Assembly: GCA_910579185.1 (NCBI GenBank)
Contig: CAJTTG010000004.1
Span: 1-64,000 of the forward strand
Length of the DNA: 64,000 bases
From: an uncultured Muribaculaceae bacterium
GTDB lineage: Bacteria > Bacteroidota > Bacteroidia > Bacteroidales > Muribaculaceae
Reading direction: 5' to 3'
The notes under the pieces were generated by a model, which saw nothing but the letters and a program-made list of their open reading frames with translations, had not been told where the DNA came from and did not search any database. The position numbers and the translations under genes were made by a program. Positions 35,387 through 45,448 of this stretch are shown one piece after another; positions within the stretch are counted from its first letter, which is position 1; every line of letters begins with the position of its first letter.

Positions 35387-36880
35387 ATGACTGAAAACAA
35401 CAAACCATCCGCATGGAACCGCTTCAAAACCGATTTCAAGCGTAGAATATCAGAGATCAAGACCACCCGATGGATCCGATTCGCCATCGTTGCCGCCATC
35501 TTCATAGCCTGGGTGGCATGGCTCCGCAACTGGTGGGTGATATTATTCATTCTCCTGCTTTTTGACATCTATATCACAGGTTATATTCCATTCACATGGT
35601 GGAAAAAATCCAAGAATAAAGCTCTCGTGATGGTGATGAGCTGGGTCGACGCCATTGTCTATGCTCTGATACTTGTTTACTTCGTTTTCACATTCATCGG
35701 ACAGAATTATCAGATCCCTTCATCAAGTCTTGAAAAGACTTTGCTTACCGGTGACTATCTTTGGGTCAACAAAATGTCATATGGACCACGTGTCCCGATG
35801 ACCCCCATACATTTCCCATTGGTTCAAAACACTATGCCCATTCTAAACACCAAAAGCTATATTGAATGGCCTCAGTGGAGTTACCATCGTCTGGAGGGTC
35901 TGGGAAGTGTAAAGACCGGTGATATCGTGGTGTTCAACTTCCCGGCCGGCGATACTGTCGCAGTCCGACAGCAAAATCCGGATTACTATACACTGAAGAA
36001 AATCATTGCTGATGAACTGATGTCAAAGTATCCTGATTTAGCACTCCAGGCATCGGAAATGTCACCCGAACAGGCTGAATCGTTCCGCGAACAGCTCGGC
36101 AAACTCCAGATAGAACAGAACCCGGAAGTGTTCGGAGAGATACTCTACCGTCCCGTGGACCGACGCGAAAACTACGTGAAACGCTGTGTTGGACTACCCG
36201 GAGAGACATTGAAGATTGTCAACGGAGATATCTATATAAACGATCAGAAACAGCCATGGCCAGAGGAAGCGCAGTTCAACTATATCTTCCAGATGGATTC
36301 ACCGCTTTCCGACAAAGACTGGGAATCGCTCGATGTGGCTGTGGCCGACCGACGGATGGATCAGACATCGGGACAGTTTATCTACTGCTCTCCTTTGACC
36401 AACAGCAAATTGGCTCAGCTGAAACAAATGCCCGGATTTGTCAGTGTGATCCGCGAACCGGCTCCATCGGGTGAATATCTGTTCCCGGACAAAATAAGTG
36501 CCGACTGGACACGCGCTGATTACGGCCCCGTTTTCATACCAAAGAAAGGTCAGACCATCAAGCTCACAGCCGAAAACTGGCCTATGTATGAACGGGTAAT
36601 AAGAAACTATGAGTACCACACCGATTCATACGTCAAAGACGGACAAGTCTACATTGATGGTAAACCGGCAGATTCCTACACATTCATGATGGATTATTAC
36701 TTCATGATGGGAGACAACCGCGATAACTCTCTCGATTCGCGCTACTGGGGATTCGTGCCCGAAGACCATATTGTGGGAAAACCGATGCGCGTGCTCATTT
36801 CATTTGATCCCGACAAGGGCATTCTTCAGGGTGGCATCCGCTGGAACCGTATATTCAAGGACGCAAATTCAGGGTTCTGA
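35387..36880 (+). CDS. lepB: signal peptidase I
   Basis: 497 residues; removes signal peptides at the outer face of the inner membrane. Membrane helices near 30-45, 48-66 and 85-105 precede the S26 catalytic domain. The nucleophile lies in QIPSSSLEKTLLTGD, with Ser114 equivalent to the Ser of the usual PSxSMxPTL. The base Lys is in ENYVKRCVGLPGE, and the C-terminal box is MGDNRDNSLDSRYWGFVP. A long insertion of ~150 residues between the Lys box and the C-terminal box makes it longer than E. coli LepB (324 residues); I believe this is common in Bacteroidales. Confidence 0.93.
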   Translation: MTENNKPSAWNRFKTDFKRRISEIKTTRWIRFAIVAAIFIAWVAWLRNWWVILFILLLFDIYITGYIPFTWWKKSKNKALVMVMSWVDAIVYALILVYFVFTFIGQNYQIPSSSLEKTLLTGDYLWVNKMSYGPRVPMTPIHFPLVQNTMPILNTKSYIEWPQWSYHRLEGLGSVKTGDIVVFNFPAGDTVAVRQQNPDYYTLKKIIADELMSKYPDLALQASEMSPEQAESFREQLGKLQIEQNPEVFGEILYRPVDRRENYVKRCVGLPGETLKIVNGDIYINDQKQPWPEEAQFNYIFQMDSPLSDKDWESLDVAVADRRMDQTSGQFIYCSPLTNSKLAQLKQMPGFVSVIREPAPSGEYLFPDKISADWTRADYGPVFIPKKGQTIKLTAENWPMYERVIRNYEYHTDSYVKDGQVYIDGKPADSYTFMMDYYFMMGDNRDNSLDSRYWGFVPEDHIVGKPMRVLISFDPDKGILQGGIRWNRIFKDANSGF

Positions 36881-36882
36881 TC

Positions 36883-37524
36883 ATGGAAAGACAGGGCGTT
36901 CTTATCCTTCCGCCGCAGTTTCTCGGATCAACGGTCTACTATGCAGCAATGGCTGCTTTCAGCCATGTCATAATCGATACTTCCATGCCGTTCAACAAAC
37001 GCTTGAAGTCGACACACCGATGCCATATAATTGATGCAAACGGAGACGCGTTTGTCACCGTTCCAATAGAGAAGCCTGAAAGCATGTCGAAAGCCAAATG
37101 GACCGATATCAACGTGTCGGCGCATGGCTCATGGTGGAACATAGCGGTCACAGCATTGCGGTCGGCCTATGGACGCACCCCATTTTTTGAGTTTTATATC
37201 GACGATTTCCTGCCGATGCTAAGTTCCGCATCCGTGGGGCATCCACTGATGGAACTCGACACCCGTCTTGACACTCTTTTACGACGGCTGTTTCTTATCA
37301 ATTCACAGGTTTTCTATGGTAACCCGACAGAGATTGTCCAGAAAAACGCCATAGAAGCCCCTCTGATCGATTATCGCAGCCGGAAGGTAGACTTTATCAC
37401 CAATATTGAATATTACCAGCACAGGGCCTTAAAACATGGTTTTCAGCCCGGATTGTCAGCTATAGATCTTCTTTTCAATCTCGGGCCGGAAGCTCCGCTG
37501 ATCCTGCGGCGAATGCATTCCTGA
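36883..37524 (+). CDS. WbqC family protein
   Basis: 213 residues, soluble. The N-terminus VLILPPQFLGSTVYYAAM and the block NKRLKSTHRCHI...VTVPI are the WbqC-like pattern (PF08889), where a conserved HR/HRC-type motif follows a thumb region. WbqC proteins occur in O-antigen clusters but are also found, as here, beside lepB in Bacteroidales; catalytic role unproven. It starts 2 bp after lepB. The stop is 2 bp from the convergent minus-strand gene. Confidence 0.82.
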   Translation: MERQGVLILPPQFLGSTVYYAAMAAFSHVIIDTSMPFNKRLKSTHRCHIIDANGDAFVTVPIEKPESMSKAKWTDINVSAHGSWWNIAVTALRSAYGRTPFFEFYIDDFLPMLSSASVGHPLMELDTRLDTLLRRLFLINSQVFYGNPTEIVQKNAIEAPLIDYRSRKVDFITNIEYYQHRALKHGFQPGLSAIDLLFNLGPEAPLILRRMHS

Positions 37525-37526
37525 GA

Positions 37527-38054
37527 TCAGAGCATCGAAAGTGCGCGCAACTGATCAATCATATCCATACGGGTCATATTGCGGCGGCGTTTCAATGCCT
37601 CGGCAAATTCATGCGCAACTCCCTGCACTCCGTGATGGCTGAAAATTCTTGTCAGATATGTAAGATTCTTGTCGAACAGATGTCCTGTCTCATCGGCCTC
37701 AAGCGAACAGGATTCAGTGCCTACATCAGTCATCAGTTTGCGTAACGATTCCGTCAATTCGCGGTCAACAGGATTGGACTCATAGACAAGACGACGACAC
37801 AGCACATTGCCAAGCGACATAGCCATGGCCAGATTGAAATTCTTCAAAATCTGATTCCATGCATTCTTGGCTGAGAATCCGGGATTGCCATTGAAATAGA
37901 AATCCTCAGTGAACTCAACTACGCGGTCGGGATCCGCATCAAGGTTGATCGACGTGATGAAATCCTCACCGTCAAATACCACTACAGCTATTGCCATACC
38001 GGTAGCTCCGTAACACTTGTCCTCTTCGTTCTTATAGCTAAGTTTATTGTTCAT
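37527..38054 (-). CDS. hypothetical protein conserved-looking in Bacteroidales
   Basis: 175 residues, soluble, no signal peptide; family not recognised. N-terminal half alpha/beta with an IAVVVFDGEDFITSINLDAD strand-turn-strand and Asp-rich loop; C-terminal half helical (SLRKLMTDVG, HGVQGVAHEFAEALKRRRNM). It is the last gene of the nadA-leuS-rdgB-porZ leftward unit, 23 bp after porZ-like, but its function cannot be inferred from this. Confidence 0.7.
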   Translation of the reverse strand: MNNKLSYKNEEDKCYGATGMAIAVVVFDGEDFITSINLDADPDRVVEFTEDFYFNGNPGFSAKNAWNQILKNFNLAMAMSLGNVLCRRLVYESNPVDRELTESLRKLMTDVGTESCSLEADETGHLFDKNLTYLTRIFSHHGVQGVAHEFAEALKRRRNMTRMDMIDQLRALSML

Positions 38055-38077
38055 CTCAAATAATTTTAAACAAGATC

Positions 38078-40543
38078 TTAATTGACAACCATAATTTTAG
38101 TGACCACAGCCGACGAGCCGGATGTATCGTTTCCTCCGCCATGGGAAGCCAGAACATAATAGATTCCGGTCGGAACGCGACGTCCGGCAGCATTGCATCC
38201 GTTCCAACGGAAACGGCCACCTTCAGACTTTCCTTGATATATAACGCTTCCGGAGGCGTCTGAGATCTTGACAAGAGTATTTTCCATTAGGCCGGTGATA
38301 TTAATATCACCGCGATAGTCCGATTTCACCGGATTCGGATAGGCCAATATCTGCGAGAAATCATCACGAGCCGGAGTGGCATCACTCCTGTAGGTCATCA
38401 GTCCTAAATCCGTTCCGACATATATGGTGGAACCCTCGGCATCACTGTATACGCAATTGATCTTCTCTGTGGGAAGAACCGAATTGTCGGGTGTGAAATC
38501 CTGAATGATCTCATCTCCGCTTGCCGATGTCACTATAAGTCCCGATCGGTAAGTGGCAATCCATTTCCGGTTGGCGGCATCAGTAGTGATTCCCATGATA
38601 AGATCAGTCCCAAGCAGATAGTCGGCAAGATTTGATCCGTCGTTTCTCGGTACTTTGATATGCGTCACACGCATGTTTGGGTTCAAGGCATTCGCCGGAT
38701 TGGAAATTTCCAATACTCCTTCGGAACACCCGATCCACACTTTTCCGTTTCTATCCTCACAGATGGCCGTTAAATAACTTGGTTTGAGTGTTTTTCCGTC
38801 CTGATCTATGAATTGCTCCCAAAGATAGAACCGATCATCGCTAAGATCCTTGAATGTTCCGCGATTGTCGCAAACCAACAACTCGCCATTCGACTGGATA
38901 ACGAAAGTAATATTGGATTTCTTGCAGTGGAGCATCTGCACATCCTGTCCTCCCCAATAACCTGTATTCCTAAGATTCAACGTGATCCAATCCTCTTTTT
39001 TCACTTTGTCGGGACCAAGCTTCACCTTATCGGCAGGCAGGATCATTATGGGATCTTTTGTATATTTCAAATGATCCGTCGTTGCCCACATATTTCCACC
39101 GCGGTCAAACGAAACATAATAGTAGATATAGCGGTTATCGAACGAACCGACAACATCATTCACACCGCCACCATACGTTCCGGCATATTCTCCGTCAGTA
39201 ATCTTTATGATTCCGTCAACATTGGTTGAAATATAGTAAGAAGATGGATCGTTAGGATCTTCAGCCATTGATCCGGGACCAAAAATATATTCTCCATTGA
39301 TCCGCTGACGCTCCTGTGCAGAGGGTGATTTTCCCGGCACGGGATATGGGCTGGCATCCATGAATGTTCCGTTTACTAAGTCTATTATACCTCCTGTCTG
39401 AATAACATCATATCCAACTGTTGACCCACCGAATCTATACACGGTATTGCCGCTGTTCTGAACATACAGACGTTTACCATCGGCCGAGGGAAAGAAATAT
39501 CTCACATTGCTCACACTAAAAGCATCAGGCTTGAATCTGTCCATCAACACAGTCATGCCTCCGGATGATATATCATAGTGTCCCAATCCACGATTGTTCA
39601 AAGACCACAATGATTTTTCATCACTATACGTACCTATTTTTCCACCCTGCAATTCATCCGGCAGATCAGCGATCTTCACCTCCTTGTAATCATCGCTGAC
39701 AGTAAACAAAGCATCATCCGCCTCATAATAAATCTTGCCGTCAGCAGCATGGATCATATAAGTAGGCAATTTGCTATGTCTTTCGGTAAATGTCAGCCAC
39801 CTTTCCAAATTTTTATTTTCAAAATCTATGGTGTGTTTGGCTATAACCAAATCGGTATGATTTAGATTCACCATCATTTCATTATCTGACACAGCCCAGA
39901 TTTCATTCGGACTATTATGGGAATATAGCCGTGTGAACTCATCTATGGATCTCAGATTGCCATTTTTATCAGTGTAATAGAAATAGTTTTCAAAATGAAT
40001 CACAAGCCGATCGCCCATGACGGTCAGCGCATTCACAGCTTTACCGAAGTTGCCCGAGGTCACAACCTCAGCGCGAGGCTCATTGAATTTCACAAGTCCG
40101 AAAGTCGTGGCCACATAGATATTGTCTCCGTCAAACGAGACTGCATTAATAGTCAGCGGAGGTGTGACAGACGATTCTTTTATATCCGACATGTTTTTCA
40201 CACTGCCATCATCATAGAGCAGATCTATATTTCCGGACTCGTAGCACACAAGAAGATAATGCTTGTCGTAGTTATAGAATATATTCGTTATTCCACTATC
40301 GTTAAGCTTATTTCCGGAATGATACGAATAATTCTCATCCTCACGGCTATCATAGGAGAACAGATTTCCTCCTGTCAGAAAATAGACTGTTCCGCGGTCA
40401 GTCTCAAGAACTTTCTGCGGAGGCATAGAATATGTAGGATGTATGATCCATGTGCCTTCAGCCTGATTCTGGCCTGAGGCTCCAATATAAGAAAAAGCCA
40501 CCAAAGCCAAAACCAGCAGGCATGTCAGTTTATGTCTCATCAA
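38078..40543 (-). CDS. porZ: PorZ-like type IX secretion protein with C-terminal sorting domain
   Basis: 821 residues. Signal peptide (about 1-24), then beta-propeller repeats of the two-component-regulator propeller kind: GTVYFLTGGNLFSYDS, NIYVATTFGLVKF, GKVWIGCSEGVLEI, STIYVGTDLGLMTY. The last ~85 residues (from AYPNPVKSDYRG) form a T9SS type A sorting domain ending GIYYVLAS...KIMVVN. PorZ of P. gingivalis sits on the surface and supports the attachment complex that releases T9SS cargo and links it to anionic LPS; the match in order and length supports the same role here. Gene follows rdgB by 10 bp. Confidence 0.84.
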   Translation of the reverse strand: MMRHKLTCLLVLALVAFSYIGASGQNQAEGTWIIHPTYSMPPQKVLETDRGTVYFLTGGNLFSYDSREDENYSYHSGNKLNDSGITNIFYNYDKHYLLVCYESGNIDLLYDDGSVKNMSDIKESSVTPPLTINAVSFDGDNIYVATTFGLVKFNEPRAEVVTSGNFGKAVNALTVMGDRLVIHFENYFYYTDKNGNLRSIDEFTRLYSHNSPNEIWAVSDNEMMVNLNHTDLVIAKHTIDFENKNLERWLTFTERHSKLPTYMIHAADGKIYYEADDALFTVSDDYKEVKIADLPDELQGGKIGTYSDEKSLWSLNNRGLGHYDISSGGMTVLMDRFKPDAFSVSNVRYFFPSADGKRLYVQNSGNTVYRFGGSTVGYDVIQTGGIIDLVNGTFMDASPYPVPGKSPSAQERQRINGEYIFGPGSMAEDPNDPSSYYISTNVDGIIKITDGEYAGTYGGGVNDVVGSFDNRYIYYYVSFDRGGNMWATTDHLKYTKDPIMILPADKVKLGPDKVKKEDWITLNLRNTGYWGGQDVQMLHCKKSNITFVIQSNGELLVCDNRGTFKDLSDDRFYLWEQFIDQDGKTLKPSYLTAICEDRNGKVWIGCSEGVLEISNPANALNPNMRVTHIKVPRNDGSNLADYLLGTDLIMGITTDAANRKWIATYRSGLIVTSASGDEIIQDFTPDNSVLPTEKINCVYSDAEGSTIYVGTDLGLMTYRSDATPARDDFSQILAYPNPVKSDYRGDINITGLMENTLVKISDASGSVIYQGKSEGGRFRWNGCNAAGRRVPTGIYYVLASHGGGNDTSGSSAVVTKIMVVN

Positions 40544-40553
40544 ATAATATAAT

Positions 40554-41141
40554 TCAAAGTGTTTTAAGATAGTCTATCAATTTTGCTGTAGCGCGTCCAC
40601 GGTGGCTGATGGCATTCTTCTCGTCGGCACTCATCTGCGCAAACGATCGGTCGCTTTCATCCGGACGGAACACCGGATCATAACCGAACCCGTCCGTGCC
40701 TTCAGCTTCGCGGAGAATTTCCCCATCAACCCTACCTTCGAAAAAATGTATCTCATCCCCTGTCACCAGGGCTATGACGGTTGAAAAATGAGCCTTTCGG
40801 TTATTCTCATTCTTCATATTTTCCAAAAGCAGAGCCATATTGGCGGCCGAATCATGACCCGGACCTGCATAACGCGCGGAATACACTCCGGGAGCGCCAT
40901 TTAGAGCATCCACCATCAGACCCGTATCATCGGCAAAGCAATCATAACCGAAACAATCCTTGACATAACGTGCCTTGATCTCGGCATTCCCCTGCAACGT
41001 TTCCGCTGTCTCCGGAATATCGGCATCACACCCTATGTCGGAAAGTGAGAGCACATCCCATTCCCTGCCCATTATCCTGCGGATCTCCGCAAGCTTATGA
41101 CCATTATTGGTGGCAAACACTATTTGTCTCGGCTTTTCCAT
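40554..41141 (-). CDS. rdgB: non-canonical purine NTP pyrophosphatase (RdgB/HAM1)
   Basis: 195 residues. Hydrolyses ITP, dITP and XTP to monophosphates, keeping damaged purines out of DNA and RNA. The substrate loop FATNNGHKLAEI, the acidic CFADDTGLMVDALNGAPGVYSARYAG and the C-terminal GFGYDPVF / SHRGRA blocks are complete. Located 29 bp after leuS. Confidence 0.95.
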   Translation of the reverse strand: MEKPRQIVFATNNGHKLAEIRRIMGREWDVLSLSDIGCDADIPETAETLQGNAEIKARYVKDCFGYDCFADDTGLMVDALNGAPGVYSARYAGPGHDSAANMALLLENMKNENNRKAHFSTVIALVTGDEIHFFEGRVDGEILREAEGTDGFGYDPVFRPDESDRSFAQMSADEKNAISHRGRATAKLIDYLKTL

Positions 41142-41170
41142 GATATTCTAACGTAATCCTTTGTCTTATA

Positions 41171-43945
41171 TTATGCAACAACGATGTTTACTATCTTGCC
41201 GGGAACAACGATGATCTTCTTGATAGTCTTGCCCTCGAGCCACTTCTGTGCCCCTTCATGTCCAAGCGCTATCTTCTCAACTTCCTCGCGAGGCATATCG
41301 GCTGCCACTTCAATATTGAAGCGTGCCTTTCCGTTGAACGACACTGCGTAGGTCACACTATCCTCCTTCAGATATTCTTCCTTATACTCAGGCCATTGTG
41401 CATCACATACGGTTGTTTCATTACCCAATGCGTGCCATAGTTCCTCAGCGATATGAGGTGCGAAAGGTGCTATGACAGTCACAAGCTGACTCAGCACTTC
41501 TTTATTATGGCATTTCAGCTGGCTCAGTTCGTTGACACATATCATGAAGGCAGCTATCGACGTGTTGAAAGAGAAATTCTCTATATCCTGACTAACTTTC
41601 TTTATGAGTTTATGGATAGATTTTAACTCTTCTTTGGTAGGCTCTCCTTCGCTGACAAGCCACTGGTCACCCTTATAGAAAAGGCCCCATAGCTTCTTGA
41701 GGAAGCGGTTGACTCCATCAATACCGTTTGTATCCCACGGCTTGCTCTGTTCCAGAGGACCGAGGAACATCTCATAAAGACGCAAAGTATCCGCTCCGTA
41801 ACGCTCTACTATATCATCAGGATTAACAACATTGAACATCGACTTCGACATCTTCTCTACGGCATAGCCACACACATATTTGCCATCCTCCAGAATAAAT
41901 TCCGCATCAGCGAAATCCGGACGCCAGCGGCGGAACGCCTCAGTGTCGAGTTCATCGTTTTTCACTATATTGATATCAACACGGATCGGAGTGACATCAT
42001 AGTCCTTTCTCAGATTGTAGCTCACAAACGTATTGCTATCCTTGATTCTGTAGACAAAGTTGCTTCGTCCCTGGATCATTCCCTGGTTGATAAGCTTTCT
42101 GAAAGGCTCATCCTCGCACACCTCGCCCAGATCATAAAGGAACTTATTCCAGAAGCGGCTGTAGATAAGGTGGCCTGTGGCATGTTCCGTTCCGCCTATG
42201 TAAAGATCCACATTGCGCCAGTATTCATCAGCCTCTTTCGAAACGAGTGCATCATTATTGCGCGGATCCATATAGCGCAGATAATAGGCCGACGATCCGG
42301 CGAAACCGGGCATCGTGTTTAGCTCAAGCGGATACCCTTCGGGCGATGTCCAGTTCTTGGCTCTGCCAAGTGGCGGTTCGCCTGTCTCTGTAGGCAGATA
42401 TTTGTCCACTTCGGGCAACTGAAGCGGCAACAGACTGTCATCAAGCATCTGGGGAATACCATCTTTGTAATAAACAGGGAAAGGCTCGCCCCAGTAACGC
42501 TGGCGGCTGAATATGGCGTCGCGCAGACGATAATTCACCTTCACGCGACCTATACCCTTCTCTTCTATGAATTTCTTTGTCTTGGCAATGGCATCCTTCA
42601 CTTCCAGTCCGTTCAGGTCAAGCTCTTCACCCTTTGAATTGATCATCTTGCCGCTCTTGGCATCGAAGCTCTCCTCGCTGACATCAGCTCCCTCGATCAG
42701 TGGAATGATGGGAAGATCGAAATGACGCGCGAACGCATAGTCGCGGCTGTCATGTGCTGGAACAGCCATAATGGCTCCCGTGCCATAGCCGGCAAGCACA
42801 TAATCGCTGACCCATACAGGGATTTTCTTTCCCGATAGAGGATTGATGGCGTATGCGCCGGTGAACACGCCGCTCACCTTCTTGTCTATCATTCTTTCGC
42901 GTTCTGTCTTGTGCTTGATGCTGTCGCGGTAGGCTTTGACGGCTTCTCGTTTATCATCCGTGGTCACTACATCCACATACTCGCTTTCCGGAGCAAGTAC
43001 CATGAATGTAACACCGAACACAGTGTCTGCTCGCGTGGTGAATATCTCAAGCTCCGTGTCGCTGCCATCTATGCGGAAACGCATCTCAGCTCCCTCCGAA
43101 CGGCCTATCCAGTTACGCTGTGTCTCTTTGAGCGACTCTGTCCAGTCTATACGGTCGAGACCCTCAAGCAGACGCGGAGCATAGGCCGACACTCGAAGAC
43201 ACCACTGATACATCAGTTTCTGTTCTACCGGATAGCCGCCTCTGACAGATACCCCTTCGCTCACCTCATCGTTGGCAAGCACGGTTCCCAGCTTCGGGCA
43301 CCAGTTCACCATCGTATTTCCGAGATAAGCTATTCTGTAGTTCATCAGCAGATCGCTCTGCTCTTTGGCCGACATCGCTTTCCATTCATCAGCCGTCACT
43401 GTGAGCTGATCGTCGGTAGCGGCGGCCGTCAGTCCCTCAGTTCCTTTCTTTTCAAGATGCTCTATCAGATTTGCAATAGGCATGACTCGCTGCTCCTTGG
43501 TATCATAATAATGATTGAACATGCGAATGAAAGCCCACTGAGTCCATTTATAATATTCCGGATCGCAAGTCTTGATCTCGCGGTCCCAGTCATAGCAGAA
43601 TCCAATTTTGTCGAGCTGCGAGCGATAGCGTGCCGTATTGTCGCGTGTGGTGATCTCCGGATGCTGCCCGGTCTGGATTGCATACTGCTCCGCAGGCAGG
43701 CCGTATGCATCGTAGCCCATCGGATGAAGCACATTGAATCCTTTCAGACGTTTGAAACGCGAATAGATATCGCTGGCTATGTATCCCAGCGGATGTCCCA
43801 CATGCAGTCCGGCTCCCGACGGATAGGGAAACATGTCAAGCACATAGAATTTAGGCTTGCTCTTGTCTATCTCCGTCCGGTAGACCTTATTTTCTTTCCA
43901 ATACTGCTGCCAGCGGCTCTCTATATCTTTATGATTGTATTCCAT
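41171..43945 (-). CDS. leuS: leucyl-tRNA synthetase
   Basis: 924 residues, class I synthetase. HIGH motif HVGH at 48-51 (GLHVGHPLGY), a CP1 editing domain with TTRADTVFGVTFMVLAPE and GTGAIMAVPAHDSRDYAFA, and KMSKS as EKMSKSMFN. The C-terminal anticodon-binding and Leu-specific domains are complete. Longer than E. coli LeuS (860) because of an insertion before KMSKS (around FVYRIKDSNTFVSYNL), a feature I associate with Bacteroidota enzymes. Lies 37 bp after nadA. Confidence 0.97.
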   Translation of the reverse strand: MEYNHKDIESRWQQYWKENKVYRTEIDKSKPKFYVLDMFPYPSGAGLHVGHPLGYIASDIYSRFKRLKGFNVLHPMGYDAYGLPAEQYAIQTGQHPEITTRDNTARYRSQLDKIGFCYDWDREIKTCDPEYYKWTQWAFIRMFNHYYDTKEQRVMPIANLIEHLEKKGTEGLTAAATDDQLTVTADEWKAMSAKEQSDLLMNYRIAYLGNTMVNWCPKLGTVLANDEVSEGVSVRGGYPVEQKLMYQWCLRVSAYAPRLLEGLDRIDWTESLKETQRNWIGRSEGAEMRFRIDGSDTELEIFTTRADTVFGVTFMVLAPESEYVDVVTTDDKREAVKAYRDSIKHKTERERMIDKKVSGVFTGAYAINPLSGKKIPVWVSDYVLAGYGTGAIMAVPAHDSRDYAFARHFDLPIIPLIEGADVSEESFDAKSGKMINSKGEELDLNGLEVKDAIAKTKKFIEEKGIGRVKVNYRLRDAIFSRQRYWGEPFPVYYKDGIPQMLDDSLLPLQLPEVDKYLPTETGEPPLGRAKNWTSPEGYPLELNTMPGFAGSSAYYLRYMDPRNNDALVSKEADEYWRNVDLYIGGTEHATGHLIYSRFWNKFLYDLGEVCEDEPFRKLINQGMIQGRSNFVYRIKDSNTFVSYNLRKDYDVTPIRVDINIVKNDELDTEAFRRWRPDFADAEFILEDGKYVCGYAVEKMSKSMFNVVNPDDIVERYGADTLRLYEMFLGPLEQSKPWDTNGIDGVNRFLKKLWGLFYKGDQWLVSEGEPTKEELKSIHKLIKKVSQDIENFSFNTSIAAFMICVNELSQLKCHNKEVLSQLVTVIAPFAPHIAEELWHALGNETTVCDAQWPEYKEEYLKEDSVTYAVSFNGKARFNIEVAADMPREEVEKIALGHEGAQKWLEGKTIKKIIVVPGKIVNIVVA

Positions 43946-43982
43946 CTTATATATTGTATTACCTTTTTTATATTCTTCTATT

Positions 43983-44933
43983 TTATTTGCTCAGTTCAAG
44001 CATTCTTTCGATAGGCTTTCTTGCCTCGATGGCCAGGACCTCGTCAACTATCACCTCCGGACGTCCATCGCGCAGACAGTTTCTCAGTTTCTCAAGCGTA
44101 TTGAGTTTCATGAAAGAGCAATCGTTGCAGCCGCAGGTTGAGTCAGTGGAGGGAGCCGGAATGAACACCTTGCCGGGACACTGTTTCTGCATCTCGTGAA
44201 GTATGCCGCTCTCCGTTGCCACGATAAATTCCTTCGCATCGCTCTCTTTGGCGAATTTAAGCAACACGGCAGTTGAACCTATTTTGTCGGCTATAAGCTG
44301 CAGCGGCTTCTTGCACTCTGGATGAACAAGCAGCAACGCTTCCGGATGCTCTTTTTTTATTTCTATTATCTTTTCAAGGGAGAACTTCTCATGAACATGG
44401 CATGCGCCATCCCACAGAACCATATTTCTCCCCGTTACAGAGTTTATATAATTGCCGAGATTCCTGTCCGGTCCGAATATGATTTTCTCATCCTCAGGCA
44501 AGCTCTCTATTATCTTACGTGCATTGCCGGATGTCACCACTATATCCGTAAGAGCCTTCACTCGCGCGGTGGTGTTGACGTAGCTCACCACGGTATGTCC
44601 AGGATGCTCTTTGATGAAAGCGGCAAACTCGTCGGCATCGCAGCTGTCCGCGAGCGAACACCCGGCCGATTCATCAGGTACGAGCACCGTCTTGTCCGGA
44701 CAAAGGATCTTTGCTGTCTCTCCCATGAAATGAACTCCGCAAAGCACTATCACCGGTTCCTCTATTCCGGCTGCTATCTGGGCAAGCGCGAGAGAATCTC
44801 CTATATAATCCGCCACATCCTGTATGTCGCCCTGCTGATAATAATGAGCCATGATCACGGCATTCTTTTCTTTCTTCAGACGCTTGATCTCAGCTATCAG
44901 CTCTTCTTTCGATGATGCTTTATCCACAGTCAT
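43983..44933 (-). CDS. nadA: quinolinate synthase A
   Basis: 316 residues from the Met at 44933. A start at 45008 would add 25 unconserved hydrophobic residues, so the shorter form is preferred. Condenses iminoaspartate with dihydroxyacetone phosphate in NAD synthesis. AHYYQQGDIQDVADYIGDS, FMGETAKIL, YVNTTA and the three Fe-S cysteine sites (CGVHFMG, HVHEKF region, CGCNDCSFM) are recognisable. nadB and nadC are not in the window. First gene of the leuS operon; upstream is the AT-rich 44934-45471 gap. Confidence 0.95.
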   Translation of the reverse strand: MTVDKASSKEELIAEIKRLKKEKNAVIMAHYYQQGDIQDVADYIGDSLALAQIAAGIEEPVIVLCGVHFMGETAKILCPDKTVLVPDESAGCSLADSCDADEFAAFIKEHPGHTVVSYVNTTARVKALTDIVVTSGNARKIIESLPEDEKIIFGPDRNLGNYINSVTGRNMVLWDGACHVHEKFSLEKIIEIKKEHPEALLLVHPECKKPLQLIADKIGSTAVLLKFAKESDAKEFIVATESGILHEMQKQCPGKVFIPAPSTDSTCGCNDCSFMKLNTLEKLRNCLRDGRPEVIVDEVLAIEARKPIERMLELSK

Positions 44934-45363
44934 TTCTTTATATTTTAAATTTAAGTCTTTAAAAAATTTTAATCCAATAATAAAAGCAATGGATGTTAAT
45001 AGCTGCAATAACTTTATGCCTTATTTCTTGCTTTTACGGGTTATTGAACTCCGTATTATGGCTATCAACTGTTTATCAACATCTTTAACTCCTGTCTTTT
45101 AATTCATTAGATAGGTTATCAACATACTGTTAATAATATGCAAAGTTAACAACTTTATTGCATTTTCCCATCAATAAACGTTGAAAACACCATTGATAAC
45201 CCCCATATTTCTTATTGCTTACTTTCTTTGGTTTACTCGCTCTTGTCTTATACACCATTGCTAATGTTAAATCCAAATTTATTTGTAAAAATCCATTTTT
45301 TACTTTTCAACGGTTATCAACATACTTTTCAACACATATCTACACCTGATTTTTTATCCATTC

Positions 45364-45395
45364 TGTCGGGGTAACGGCTCTCTGATCTGTCTACC
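45364..45395 (+). repeat. degenerate solitary A-type repeat
   Basis: Starts GTCGGGGTAACGGCTCTC like the other A units, but the second arm is changed (TGATCTGTCTACC), which breaks the hairpin. No B, C or D unit follows. Confidence 0.8.
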
Positions 45396-45412
45396 TTCGC
45401 TCCCGTAAATAT

Positions 45413-45448
45413 AAAAAAGACGGCGGATTCAATTTTGAACTCGCCGTC
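45413..45448 (-). terminator. Rho-independent terminator of upp
   Basis: GACGGCG (45419-45425) pairs with CGCCGTC (45442-45448), with a further TTCAA/TTGAA inner stem; the minus strand continues into six T residues (complement of 45413-45418). 24 bp past the upp stop. Confidence 0.9.

Noticed and set aside
42911..44014. 367-residue plus-strand open frame opposite leuS
   Set aside because: Antisense shadow; leuS is conserved through this stretch.
44934..45008. Longer start for nadA
   Set aside because: The extra 25 residues are hydrophobic and not typical of the enzyme; the Met at 44933 gives the normal N-terminus.
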